From Trametopsis cervina (taxonomy: Eukaryota; Basidiomycota; Agaricomycetes; Polyporales; Irpicaceae): 64,000 nucleotides of DNA. The DNA is taken from positions 1 through 64,000 of the forward strand of contig MU278358.1 in assembly GCA_022385755.1 (NCBI GenBank). The letters are read 5' to 3'. The notes below the pieces were generated by a model. That model saw nothing but the letters and a program-made list of their open reading frames with translations. It had not been told where the DNA came from and did no database searches. Shown one piece after another: positions 9,883-21,448 of the stretch (position 1 is the stretch's first letter; each line of letters opens with the position of its first letter). The translations under genes were made by a program, and so were the position numbers.

Positions 9883-11996
9883 TTATATATGTTGCGACCC
9901 TGAACCAGAAGTCCGCGTGCTACGCAGAGCTACAACAAGAGCACCGTTCAACACACCTTCGCCTTTCTTCTTCACCCATCTCCCAAAGCGCATCTCTTGA
10001 CCAACGCCTGCCACTAGTAAGAGTGATGATGGCTTCTGACCGCTTGATCGCGCTGTAGCAGTATCAGTCGTATTCGTAGCACCATTGACGGGCACGGCTT
10101 GTGACGCCCATGTGAGTTCAGACAACGACGTTGCTGAACAGTTGATGAATTGCAGAGAGTTTACGACGCCAGGGGCAGGTATTGATCCAACAAGAGAAAA
10201 CGATTTCAGCTTGGAGTCGACCTTCCAGAGGCGAATCTCGCCGTCCCATGATCCTAACGCCATAACGGTCAACCAAGTCGGTAGTTTGAAAACAGATGCG
10301 ACTTACCGGATGCAAAGAGATCTGAGTACCGGAGCGATCCAACAGCGGTGACCCAACGCGGCTTTCGAACAATCTCTACGTCTTCAGTCTCAACATGAGA
10401 TTCGTCCATGCCATGGGCCAGTGCCTGGGTGAACACAGGCTTTTTCTTCAGTGTTGTCCACAGACACAACGACCTAGACGGGGGATCTTATCAGCAACAA
10501 ATATCATAAACCGAAGGGACCCGACATACCCGCTATCTCCTCCACTCACGAAGGTGGTCTCATCAATCATGGCAACGCACTCCAAACTCCCCTCGATGAA
10601 TTTCTCCACGGTCTTCTCACCCGGCCTCTTTTTCCTTTGCTTTTCCTTCGCGCTGGCGTCCGCATCAACTTCCATGTCGTCCTCCAGATCCTTCCCCTCC
10701 AAGATATCCTCCCACCCACTTCGCCCACCACCTCGGAAAACCAGTTGACTCTCTTCCGGTACCTTCCAAAACCGCACACTCTTGTCCCGGCCTCCAACAC
10801 TAACGGCGGTCTCCCGTAATAGAGAGTCGATATATAACACAGGTGCTTGATGTCCGAATAGCGTCTCTATATAGCCCATCACGGACAGGTCGAATATTTT
10901 GAGCGTGCGATCAAAGGAGCCAGTATAAAGTTGTATAGGTGTTGTCGAGGATGCTTGTGCTTTTCGGAAAGATAGCGCCTATGAAGGCCATTAGCATTGT
11001 TCGTCATCATAGCAAGCACATGACCAACCGATATACTGTCCCGATGTCCATGAAAGCCTTTCAACCACTCATTCTTCTCTACATCCCATACCCCTACCCG
11101 CCTATCCTTACCTCCACTTGCGAGCAGCCTTCCATCAGGGCTCAGTGCGAGCGCCCATATCTCATTGGTATGTCCCTTGAGCTCCTCGGTAGGTTCCGCC
11201 TTGGCTTTCCCCTTCCCTTTCCCCTTCTCCTGAGTCGGGCGCACCTTTAAGAACGTATGAGATTTCCGACCGGTGTGCAGGTCCCATTTTACGATAGTGC
11301 CGTCTTTGCTAGATGTGTACAGCCAGCGAGCATCTTCCGAGGCTACGGCAGCTGTAGCAGAGAACTTATGTCCTCTTGTACGCAGTATTGGAGTATTGGA
11401 GAGATCGTACTGGAATGTAACAGCTGGATGAGCTATTGCACGATAGTAAGAATAATTATTGTGCGTACCGAATCCGCAATAAATAGATGCATCTTGCCCG
11501 AGTGCTCTAATACATCCTGCTTCAAGCGTGAGGATATGAGCTCCTTGTCAATCTCGGCAGCATCGAATTCTCCTTCAGCTTCAGCCTGCTTTGAGTACTG
11601 TGATGATATAAGACCAAGGATACTATACGTACCTAATCCCAAGTCTTGCTTTACACCTTCGAGATAAAGCTTCGCTAAACGCAATCGTTTCTCCGCGGGT
11701 GTTTCATTCTCATCCTCCTCCGCACTCTCATACGCATCTGGGTCGACGTCTGGTGCCCGCAAATCCATGTCATCTATATCAGCACCACCATCCTCGTCAT
11801 GTGTCTCATCAGAGAGTTCTTCGTCTCCTTTGTTCCGCTTCGTCTTCCGTGCGCCATTGGCAAGGTGTTGTTTGCCATTTGAAGCGGACGGCTTGCCGTG
11901 ACTTCGGAAAGGCTTTTTGGCAGAGGACGGGCCCTCGCCCGGGGCAGACCGCTTTCGTTTGCGAGTCTTGGAGCTGGTGAAGAATGAGTCCGGCAT
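9883..11996 (-). CDS. RRP9: Rrp9 / U3-55K, WD40 component of the U3 snoRNP
   Basis: Binds U3 box C/D snoRNA for 18S rRNA processing in the nucleolus. The N-terminus (MPDSFFTSSKTRKRKRS) is basic with nuclear-localisation-like clusters and then acidic, as in the family. The segment RLAKLYLEGVKQDL is typical of Rrp9. Exon 1 is 11996-11633. Several short introns then separate WD repeats; visible blades include ELKGHTNEIWALALSPDG...LASGGKDRRVGVWD (about 11190-11090), LFGHQAPVLYIDSL...GGRDKSVRFWKV (about 10870-10750) and SWDGEIRLWKV (about 10250). A charged Lys/Asp-rich insert (about 10700-10600) sits in one blade. The C-terminus has the expected QEMRFGRW. About 550-600 residues, as expected. A CACGTG box lies 80 bp upstream of the ATG. 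Confidence 0.9.
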
Positions 11997-12321
11997 GTCA
12001 GCACTTTGCAGGAATGGGTTGGACTGTACCGCCGCGTATTTAGAGAAGCTGGTCAGTCTTCAGGAAATTTTGAGTCACGTGAAATTTCGCGTCAACCCTA
12101 ACCTTACACCCCATTGAGCAGGCTGCGGCCAGGATGGGCATCCATCGAAAGCTTGCGTCGGTAGCTATTGAGCGCGACGTATGCACATGCATTCGTCTCT
12201 CGGGAGTGTTTACCTCAAATGTTCCACTGTATATAATCCCAATTAATTTACAGAACGCTTTGGTGGCAACTGTACAAGAGGTTCCATCTACGAGATCACC
12301 ATGAACGAGCACGGTGCACGC
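11997..12321. other. rrp9 promoter region / 3' flank of alanine aminotransferase
   Basis: Separates two minus-strand genes. It contains a CACGTG motif flanked by GAAATTTT and AAATTTC words. No gene is seen. Confidence 0.5.
12076..12081. promoter_or_regulatory. CACGTG E-box upstream of rrp9
   Basis: A perfect CACGTG inside GAGTCACGTGAAATTTC, 80 bp upstream of the rrp9 start. In fungi this motif binds Cbf1-type bHLH factors, which in several species act on ribosome-biogenesis genes. The assignment here is inferred from position only. Confidence 0.4.
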
Positions 12322-14117
12322 CTACAGGCCCCCGTATTTTTGCACAAACTTGTTGTGGAAAGTTTCAAGTGCGGCAACATACTCCTCAACACCTGGGCAC
12401 AAGCAGGTCAACCGATAATGATGCTCGCCGTCCTTCTGACCGAAACCGCTGCCTGGGACCACACAGATACCGGTTTCGTCGAGGAGCTCCAGAGCGTATA
12501 GTGTGTCGGGAGTCTTGCCCAGTTTCTCGGCGGCCTCTACGGCGGCGTCCGGAAGTTCGAGCTTGGGATAGAGGTACAAAGCTCCAGGGGAGTTGACACA
12601 TGAGACGCCGGGCAACGCATTCAAGCGCTCGGCCATGAGCTTCGTGCGTTGAGCAAGAGCGGCGTGTATAGTGTCCGTCTCTTTCTTGTACAGCTCGTAA
12701 GATGGCGAGCCCTCTTTAGGCGGGCGAACCATGGAATCGACACCGATCTGACCGGAGAGCGGCGGGCAAAGGCCGACCGAAACCATTTTGTAGAGGATGG
12801 CGCGGACTTCATCGGATATGTTTGTGCATTCGAAGTAGCCGCCACGACGTCCGCACTCGCCCTTCACGCCCTTCGAGATGGAATGGAAGGAGACAAGCGG
12901 GATTTTGGAGTCGATTTTGCGAACGACATACTTGAAGGAGTAGAATGGATGTGTCTCGGGGCTGTGGAGGTTCGTCTGGTACACTTCGTCCGCGAGCAGA
13001 ACTAGGGAATGCTGTTCGCAGAGTCGGACGACAGACTCCATGGTAGGAAGATCGAGCAACGATCCAGTGGGGTTGCCGGGGTTAATGACAACGAGAGCGC
13101 GGGGCTTGATGCCCTTTTTCTCTGCTTCGGCGAGCGCAGACTCAATTTCTGCGAGACTTGTCGACCAACCATCGGGCTCTGACAGGTGGTAGGGTAGCGG
13201 AACACCGTTGTACTGAGCGAGAGTGGCGGTATAAAGAGGGTACTGAGGTATAGGGATTAAAATGCCGGTTTCATGAGGCGTGATGAGAACGTTGAGCAGC
13301 AAGGACACGCCAGCGGAGGCACCGGCAGTAAGGAAGATGTCCTCGGGGTCGGTTGGGTACCCGTCGCGCTCTGGTCCGAGATGAGCTCATCTTCCGGTCG
13401 CAGGATACAAGTAGCACTGACCGGTAATGAATTGTGCCACATGTTTGCGAATCAACGGCACTCCCTTACTGTGCGAATAAGCACCAATGGATCCGATCTC
13501 TGCCTGGAGCTCTTGCGCACGCTCAATCACATCGCTAGGCCATTTGTCCTTGACCAGTTCAGCAAGAGGAGGATATTCCATCAACGCGGCAACCTGTGGT
13601 AGTAAGGATTCATGTTAGCAGAGTATTCTGGTCCAGAGTCCGGAGAGGATGTCAACGAGTCAGCGCTACACCAACACATGTCCCGTCCAGCCCAGACAGG
13701 GCCCTGGAACACGACCCGGACATCCATAGGCCTTCAACAACTTCCCCGCATTTCCCCACACAACCCCAGGTCAGACAATGTGGATCATGAACCCACCTGG
13801 CGCGTGAACGTTAAGGGAGGCTGATCCAGTCCCTTCTGTTGAGGGTTGCCGATGTTGGAACTGATGACCCTCTTGAAGGGCAGCTGGTGACCAGCCTCAA
13901 GCTGGACACGCAAGTCTTCTGCTTTGATGGCGAGCTCGCCGCGCACAGCATACTGGACGTTGAGCACGGCGGGATTGAGGTCTGCGACGGTGAGAGGCTG
14001 CATGGTGTGCGAGAGACGAGTGTGATGGAACGGGACGTAACGCGGAGCGGTCGTGTTAAGTAGCGCGGATTTGGATGCGGACGAGATGAGCCTCGATGCT
14101 GTCCCTATCCGGGTCAT
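12322..14117 (-). CDS. ALT1: Alanine aminotransferase (PLP enzyme), probably mitochondrial
   Basis: Interconverts alanine + 2-oxoglutarate and pyruvate + glutamate. Exons 14117-13797, 13593-13422 and 13370-12322 close the frame to 513 residues, the usual size. The first ~35 residues are rich in Arg, Ser and Thr without acids, like a mitochondrial presequence. A second ATG (MQPLTVADLNPAVLN) could give a cytosolic form. Recognisable blocks are VISSNIGNPQQKG, AYSHSKGVPLIRKHVA, FLTAGASAGVS, VINPGNPTGS (PLP-site Asn), LLADEVYQTN and the Schiff-base lysine in SFHSISKGVKGECG. The 203-nt first intron is long for this locus. A TGAGTCA motif about 94 bp upstream suggests general amino-acid control. Confidence 0.95.
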
Positions 14118-14752
14118 CTGAGCAGATTAGTGGATTTTTAGTCAGTAAAGGTCAGTATACGTGCAAGAGACAAGTGCTCTGCTTAGATGCCCTCTGGTCG
14201 TCTCAACTGGTGAGTCACCGGTGAGTGTCGCTATAGGACAGGCGTGTGTCACGTTTATCCCGCGCCGCCTACTTATATGACTGCCGCTAAAAACCGCTAC
14301 GCAGCTCAATCGTTTTGTTCCGGGACATTACTTTCAATGACCGGCAAGGTTTGCTCAGGTTGAGGCTTGCCACGACGAGAAGAGAACACAACGAAGCGCG
14401 AACCACTGCAGATAGTTATCCGCATGGCCCGTGTAGCCGCGGACGAATCCGTGTGACACAACGTGACAGTTCACTACTTGAGGTTCTAAGCTCAGGAGGG
14501 ATAAAAATACGGAGGCGACAGAGAATTGACGGAGCAAATACATATTTATCTCTACGCTTAACAAATACACTGGTCATGTTGTTACTGTAGTATATCGATC
14601 AACATATGTTAAGGGAGCCTCTCCTAAGCAGTGCGATCTCGAATGCAGGAAGGATATCAAACCAAATACCGAAAAAGGCCAGCTCAAGCGAGACGGAGAC
14701 AATAAAGAAAGCCTCAGAAGCTGATGCACGACATACATAACGGCATGCGGGG
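14118..14752. other. Intergenic: ALT1 promoter and 3' flank of the copper-fist gene
   Basis: Contains a TGAGTCA element and otherwise no supported gene. Short frames in both directions look like noise. Confidence 0.5.
14211..14217. promoter_or_regulatory. Gcn4/Cpc1-type TGAGTCA site upstream of ALT1
   Basis: TGAGTCA within TGGTGAGTCACCGG, 94 bp upstream of the alanine aminotransferase ATG. The TGA(C/G)TCA core is the binding site of Gcn4/CPC1 bZIP factors, which induce amino-acid enzymes on starvation. The fit with the gene's function supports the call, but it is inferred from position. Confidence 0.5.
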
Positions 14753-16974
14753 TCAGAAACGACGGTCCGTAAATATTTGGCGATCTTGGGTCGGGTCGAC
14801 AGAAGAGAAAGGTGGGGATAGAGGCGAGCCGGAATGTGCACTTGTCGCACTGTTGGGCACAGGTGTACGATAACTAATACCAGCCGTGATAATCGAGGAA
14901 CCCCTAGCGACGGTAGCAGAATCGGGACGGCTGGGGGACGGGACAGGAGAAACGGATCCGTGGTATTGCGAGGCCGAGGAGGGAGAGCGATGGCCTGTCG
15001 AAGACCGCGAGGACGTAGATGACGCTCTGCTTAGTGATACACGAGGGACGCCAGCAGAAGATCCAGATGCTGGCCATTCTTCGTACGCGCCCCGGAGGTC
15101 CAGCTGCTGTCCGTCATAGTTGAAGCCGACCTGCAGCGGATCCAACTGCGGTATCAAGCGCCCTCCGGTGGCTCTGGAAGGTCCGGCTTGGGAGTCTTGC
15201 CCGTATAGTAGCTGTGGGTTGGTCTCCATATTCGTCGCAGTGGCCGCACGCCTGGCGCTGCCACTACAGCATGCTGCGCGTTCGCCAGAGACAGCGAATG
15301 TCAGCGTTTTCCCGGTACCCATCGAACGGTCCATGTGTGTACAATCTGAGCACGCACAACCCGCGCAGCAGCCACAACAATCATCGGGACATGTGCATGC
15401 ACCCTCAGGGCATTTGCATTGGCCTCCACAGCATGTACTGGTAGCATCTTCGGCAGGGGGTGCAGCGGGAACTTGATTCTGAAGGTTAGGCCATAGCGCG
15501 TATGTTTGCCACATCGCGGGGTCGAATTGTTGCATTTGCTCAGGAGACAGCGCGAAGTTGGGGATGGTAGGGGTGGCCAGCTGCATCCTGGGGCTCGCCA
15601 GTGGGGAGAAGGTGCCTCCCGATTCTGCTATCCGGCGGAACCATTGGTCTAACGCAGCGGCATTCTCTTCGGTCGCGGTAGTCATCGTACAATCCATGCA
15701 TGCTGAGCAGGTTTGGGGATTGACACATGAAGGGGTATCTGAAGGATGACGAGGTATATTCTGGTGAATGACGCAACCAGGACAAGCGCAGTTGGGGCCG
15801 CAATCACAAGTGACTGGCATGGCAGCGGGGTCCGAGGATTGTAGTGAGGCAAGCCATGCGGCCATAAGCACAGATAGGTCTGCAGACTCCTCTTGCTGTG
15901 GCGCCTGGTCCCCTGCTTGGTGTTGCACCGATGGGATGGGGTTGGAATCAACAAAGGGCTCTTGGGATTCCGTAGACGGGTAGAGCGATGGCGGGAGCTC
16001 GGCACCTACTTCGGCCCCGTGAGCATAATCGTATGCGCGTTCGTATGGGCTGAAAGCAGTGGGGTGGGTGCGCGCGGTGGAAGTGCCGCCATAGGGGCTG
16101 TGACTTGACCTTGGAGGAGATGCACGATCGGAGGAAGAGCGATTCGGACGAGGGAGTACGGGACGTTTACCAGCACCGTGTGCACTTGCGACAAGTGCGG
16201 CCGGCTGGTTCATACGGGGTTGCGTGTCGCCGTCGGATTCATCCTCAACACGAGGGACCTTACGGGACTTTGATCGAAGTTTAGTCTTTGAGACGCGAGG
16301 AGTTGCACAGTTGCATGCTCCCGTGTGATCGCACAAACAAGCTTGTTCTGAACCTTTGGTGTCGACGTATGAGAACACGTGCTAAGTCGGAAGGATGGGC
16401 AGATATCCCACGTACCTGCTTCAGAGTCTGAGCCCTCCGAAACAATGGCCGACGCTCCCAGGGTTTCCGATAAACCGCTGGGGAACGTGGCGGTCTCCGG
16501 AACCTGCTTCCCACCTAACGAGACCAAATCCGCGAAAGACCTTATCATTCAGCATACTCTACAAGATAGCCAAAATGTTAAGACAAATCACCTTTCTTCT
16601 TGAATAGCCCAATAGGACCTGACGACACGGCAGCGATCGCGGTAGAGTCTTCAGTCTGGCCTTCCTTCTGTTCTTTCGCGCCGCACATGCATTTGACGTG
16701 AACCTGCTTTGTCTTGCGGAGTTCTCGACAGTGTTCACATTGTGTTACAGGGCGACCCTTCTTTTTGATCTCGTAGAGAGGACGGTCTGTGTGTTTGCAA
16801 GTAGATGACCGGTGCCCCTTGATGCAGGTTTCGCTATTCCATCGAACGCAGTGTGAGGATCGGTCTGTGTGCGAACACCGGATGCACATACCAAGCATAC
16901 TTCTTTTCGCCGACAAGAACCTACATAGCGGCCACTTAGTACAAGAATGGCACAGGGAGCAAACTACGCACCAT
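14753..16974 (-). CDS. Copper-fist transcription factor, Cuf1/Mac1/Ace1 type
   Basis: A copper-sensing nuclear regulator. The copper fist is split by introns: ATG alone (16974-16972), then 16920-16892, then from 16833. It reads through ACETCIKGHRSSTCKHTDRP, the EIKKKGRPVTQCEHCR block and KTKQVHVKCMCG, so the Zn-binding Cys/His and the minor-groove GRP are intact. A linker with two further introns (about 16610-16560 and 16430-16380) leads to a long last exon with three Cys clusters: ACLCDHTGACNC near residue 165, CDCGPNCACPGC...CSACMDC near 15800-15690, and CCGGQCKCPEGACTCPDDCC near 15440-15330. CXC clusters of this kind bind Cu(I) in family members. The C-terminal 150 residues are Ser/Pro-rich. 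About 670 residues. Which subclass (uptake activator or metallothionein activator) cannot be told from sequence. Confidence 0.92.
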
Positions 16975-19412
16975 AGCTGTTGTACTGAGATAATTGTGAT
17001 TGCAGCGGGGGTTGTGAAGTGAATATACACGCCGTGAATGCGGTGGGAGGTTTGTTCTCCCGTGCACCCGCGACGCTCGAGCGTGCGTTATTGGGACACG
17101 GGCAGTGCTGCAAACGAGAGCTGCTGTATATTAGACAACCACATAAGGGGAGAAGAAAAAGGATGGAAATTGGAATAGATAATGCGTGCGTGAACCCTTT
17201 TAATCGCTTCGGGCCCAGTCACCCGAGTCACCCGGAGCGTGACAGGACTTGCCATCGAAGTTGATGGGAGCGCCCGATATGGAGAAGGACCAAACACGGG
17301 TCAACCGGTACGATTGGAAAGGAGGCGCCTTGCTTGAGCTTGTCGCGAAATTACCTCGTCGTTGCAACGAACAGCCCCGAGGTCGGTGACTGCAGGCACT
17401 ACGACAGCACACCACGCCTAAATGATTCAAGTCGATAAGTGCCCTTCAGTCTCTTGCATCATCCCCATGCTGTCCCCGCTCAATCTATTCTCGATTTTCG
17501 GTCGCCACCCTCTGAGGGATTTTGGCTGTCAGCCAGCCATAGGCTCATCACCTTGCGGCTGTGAGACACCGTATCAATATCATGCCATGCTGCTTCCTTT
17601 ACCTGGGCCTATGACGGTCTGTGTGGCAGATGCCCTGCTCCTCACATTCAGTGGTAATCGGCCAGACCGTTCCAGTCTACAATGATGAAGACACGGTAAT
17701 AATGGCAGCTCACTACTGCTCCGTTTTGCTATCTGCCTCGCGCTCGATGTCCATACTGAACCCGTTATCCTCCATGGTATCGCATCGTAAATCCCAGGCC
17801 CACAGCTAGCTATTGAAACTGCTATTGAAACTGTCGGGAGACAGGTACAATCTCTACGTGGGGAAACTAAGGATCCAAACAGCAAGTAGCCCACTTCCCG
17901 TTACGCCTCGACGCAGATATCAGCCTCCAGAACGTTTGCACAGCAATCTACATTCGATGCGCAGCTAGTAGGCCCGGTACGGCGAAGACGCGAGTTTTGA
18001 CATGGGAGCTTAGCACGCCCTTTGTCCGCTGACTCTCAAAAGCTGCTAAGAGATAACGCTTTTCGCAGGACTATGCAATATTTGATGCCACTGTTGGTAG
18101 GAGCCCGAGCATGGATCGGACCGTCTACTCCAAAAGTCGTTGCTCGCTTCTTACTCTGCCACGGACCTTCAACGTCTCCTAACACTTGTACGAACCACGG
18201 ATCTTTCATGCTGGATCGCCAGCAGCCAGGGATCGTGCTTCGACAATACCTTGCGGACCACGCTTTCACTTTCGGTCTTTATGTGCTGTGCTTCGATGCA
18301 GGCTCTGAGGCTCTTTCGCCGTGTTTTACTTCCCGAACTCCAGCATTCACTCAATGTGCCTTCGCTCCGTCTCGTTGAACTGGACTATCTTCTGTCTTCT
18401 CTTCTTACTGCGGGCTCGGAGATTTCTGACGGTATATGTGATGATCATTCAACATCATATCCTGGGGCTCCGTAACGCTCAGGCTTCGTTTGTTCCGCCT
18501 AGACTCAGGAAGACCAGAAGCATTGTCCAACATCCCAACCGTCCCTAGCTTCATGCATCTATGAGTTATTCATTCGATGGTCTGAGTTTGTTGAAGCGTA
18601 TCTCGCCACAGCCTCCCCCAGCGCACGAGGAGCCAGTGCTCGTTCCATCTGCTATACGATATGACCGTTGTTTGAGTCGGGAAAAACTCATTGACAAACT
18701 TCCCCTTCGTTGGCACAAGTACGCAACGCCCCGTCGATGCTAGGGGCATCGCGGCCGCTGGTATGAATGTAAACTCGGACGCATCCTCCACTGAGAACCA
18801 AGAACATTCACGTTGTCATAAATCCAAGTGCTATATCTGGGATGGACGTCGGAATCTTTGAATACCGGTGTGTTTATTTCATGCATCCTGTCTACCTTCC
18901 GTGATAACATGCCACTTCTACGTTCATTCCCATGCTCTTCCATGGAGTCTCAAAACAAACGCTTACTGTTCCCTTCGCTCTTTTCGCTTATTTAGCGGAG
19001 GCCATGTCGATCATTGATAGTCTCTCGCAGCCGCGTAGTCAACCGATGACATGCTACCGCCGTCCTCCGCCGTTGGATGCACGCTCTGCAAGCACACTAA
19101 TATGGCATTCATTAGTTTCTTCCCCCGTTGTGGCCTGTGGATTCCTTTCTTCCATGCATGAATATGCACGCTCGTCGGCCGCCGTCCAATCACACAGCGA
19201 TCAGCAGTCATTCCGACCGCCAAATGTGTACCTTCCCCGCTCGGTGTTCGAAATATGCATTAGAAGCGTCGGGCACATCCAACTCACGCTCTCGCTGACA
19301 AGGGTGTATCGACAAGGGGAAGAGGGCTCGTCAGAATGAGTTAAAAGCCGGGCGAGAACGAAGGAATTTGGGTAGGTCCCCTCCATATTCCCGTCTGCCT
19401 GAAGCGTTCAAC
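16975..19412. other. 2.4 kb without a recognisable gene
   Basis: Many short open frames on both strands but no domain, no plausible exon chain and no repeat boundaries. A 12-bp word GCTATTGAAACT is repeated head to tail near 17809-17832. A TTAAAAG near 19340 may belong to the promoter of the NADase gene. The stretch may hold decayed sequence. Confidence 0.4.
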
Positions 19413-20261
19413 ATGTTCTCTTTCGTAGTTGGTCTTGCCCTCATTACTGTGGGGACATCGGCTTGGCCACTGGGCAACAAGGTGGAGATGATTCGTATGA
19501 AAAGCAGCCAACGTCACACTAATGAGACTAACGTCCTAGTGCAACCCGTGCGAGGATTTCTGTCCCAAATACCTGCAGTCAGCGGGAGTAGGAGACCTCT
19601 CCTGCCCAATATCCCCCTCAGACAAGAATTACTGCAAGGGCGTAAACCAGACGGACGACCCGAGCGTTTACCTTTGCGGCAACTATCGTCTCGGGCCTGT
19701 GACGCTGCCCACAATGATTCCGGTATCAAACCTCGTCATCACGTACGACCGTTTCGGTGGCTTGTGCCCTGCGGAATTCCTCGAGAATTGGACAAAGAAT
19801 GGCTCGTACCAGTATCCCGACCAAACAAGGGGATATGTAGCCGATGTCCACTGTAAACCTATCAGAGGAGAGGTCAGACTCCAAAATGGCACACTCCTCG
19901 ATAGGTTCGGGGGTGAAACGGGGAACTTCTTGAGCCCGAAGGGGGCGCCGTACGTTGAGAGGGCTCTCCCGCCTTCGAGCCTGGACGTCGACCGCAATGA
20001 TCCTAAAGACTACCCTAACGGATACCATGTCTACGAAGTCGTCAAAGAGTTTAACGTCCTTGAGGGACCCATTGCGGCTTGGTTCGGACAACCAGGAGGC
20101 GGATCGCAGTGCGTATTCATCATAAACTATTGTAATTGCAACTTGTTGATGTACATGATGATAGATATGAATTGCTACCTTTGCCCCTTGGCGCGAAGAA
20201 CAGTGTGGCGTTGCTGCTGGGTAACACAACGGGTGGTCCGTTTTTGAAGAAGCTGGTTTGA
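19413..20261 (+). CDS. Secreted TNT-type NAD(+) glycohydrolase (fungal NADase)
   Basis: TNT-domain proteins hydrolyse NAD+ to ADP-ribose and nicotinamide. Exons 19413-19481, 19540-20108 and 20165-20261 close the frame to 244 residues. The first 18 residues form a signal peptide (MFSFVVGLALITVGTSAWP). A Cys-rich segment (CNPCEDFC) follows, then the TNT core: YDRFGGLCP, LLDRFGGETGNFLSPKG with PYVERALPPSSL, the YHVYEVVK strand, and FGQPGGGSQ near the C-terminus. These blocks match fungal surface NADases related to the toxin domain of mycobacterial CpnT. Several N-x-S/T sites and paired Cys fit secretion. I see no immunity gene beside it; fungal members are thought to act outside the cell. The call rests on motifs; activity is inferred. 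Confidence 0.85.
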
Positions 20262-20718
20262 GTACGTTTTGCATAATTGACTGTAGAGTCATATACCTCC
20301 GTCTCTCGTGAATCGACTATTCCTGCCCAAAGCTATTTCTATACCTTACACTAGTACATACATGACTGGCCATTAATACTCGTACTCTCGGACAACGGTA
20401 CATAGCTGAATACTTACTGAGCAACACTAGTATGATTATTAATAACTCTCCTGTTCGATTTGTGATGGGACGGAGCTTCCGCTCGCAAGTGTACACGGGA
20501 TCAGTATCCACGACTTGGCTCGAGCGATCACCACAATTGAAGATGGAGGCTCCTCCTCGAACCTTCGCCGATATTCTCGCCCCTGCCTCCGCACACTCTA
20601 GCCTCTACGATAACTCCTCTCTTGGATAGTCACCACGACAATCTCCTGTCTATTTGAAGTCTAACGGCCCATTGCGCATCAACGTTATACCTCCCCTCAA
20701 CTCCAATCGTAAAGCGCA
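20262..20718. other. Intergenic: NADase 3' flank and opi10 promoter
   Basis: No gene. It carries a GAA-cc-TTC pair (20559-20566) that could be two modules of a heat-shock element, about 155 bp upstream of the Hikeshi start. Only two modules match. Confidence 0.4.
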
Positions 20719-21448
20719 ATGTTTGGCTGCTGCGTGGCGGGTCGTCTCCTGCAAACCAACCTCCAGCAGATTGACGATACCCATGCGTACTTCGAACTCC
20801 CCGTAGCTGAGACCATCAACCATATCTGTGTTTTCCTTCTCGGAACAGGTACGCGGTTGTGCTTCAGCACACTTCCGACCGTACAGACTGAATCCCCCTT
20901 TTGACATGCAGTCCCCTTTCCGGATGGATTCGGAGCGACAGTACATTTGTTTTGGCCAGGGAAAGGCTTTCAACTGTTAGGAATGTGCGTGATCTGCAGC
21001 CTCAACTATATCGCGTCACTGACAATCCATGATCAGGCTCTCTAATGAGAAACCTTCAGCGATATTCCGCCTTAGAGGCAACTTCTCTGCGCAATCATCA
21101 TCAAATGCACAAGCCGTCTTCAGCGGTGCATCCACCCCTATAGCGGACGTCAGTCCGTCAGGCGTTACCGCCTTACTCGGGCTCGCCATCGAGCCGCTAC
21201 CACAGATTATGCAGGAAGTTGCTTCCTTGCAGCAGCCTGTCGTGCCGAAACCACAACTACCAGATGCAAGCATCCTTGCAGAGCGAATTGTGAAGCATCT
21301 GTTCAACTATTTGTCGGGCTTCGCGTCGTCGGGGCCGCTTACCCCTGATGTGGCAATACCGATGGGAACGATCATACGGTGGTATGAATCGTTCACCTCG
21401 AAGATTAGGAATTCGGGGATTGGGTTTTTGGAGAATCAAGAGGCTTGA
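20719..21448 (+). CDS. OPI10: Hikeshi / Opi10 family, nuclear import carrier for Hsp70
   Basis: Human Hikeshi carries Hsp70 into the nucleus on heat stress; yeast Opi10 is its homolog. Exons 20719-20848, 20912-20984 and 21037-21448 close the frame to 204 residues, close to the family's ~197. Conserved features are the N-terminal beta domain (MFGCCVAGRLLQTNL; FELPVAETINHICVFLLG), the hydrophobic patch VPFPDGFGATVHLFWPGKG followed by FQLLGMLSNEKPSAIFRLRG, an Ala/Ser-rich linker, and the C-terminal helical part with ERIVKHLFNYLSGFA and SFTSKIRNSGIGFLE. No signal or membrane segment, as expected. Confidence 0.95.

Noticed and set aside
19413..21448. A secondary-metabolite cluster or toxin-immunity pair around the NADase
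   Set aside because: The neighbours are Hikeshi, copper-fist, Rrp9 and alanine aminotransferase, all housekeeping; no NRPS, PKS, P450 set or immunity-like gene is seen.
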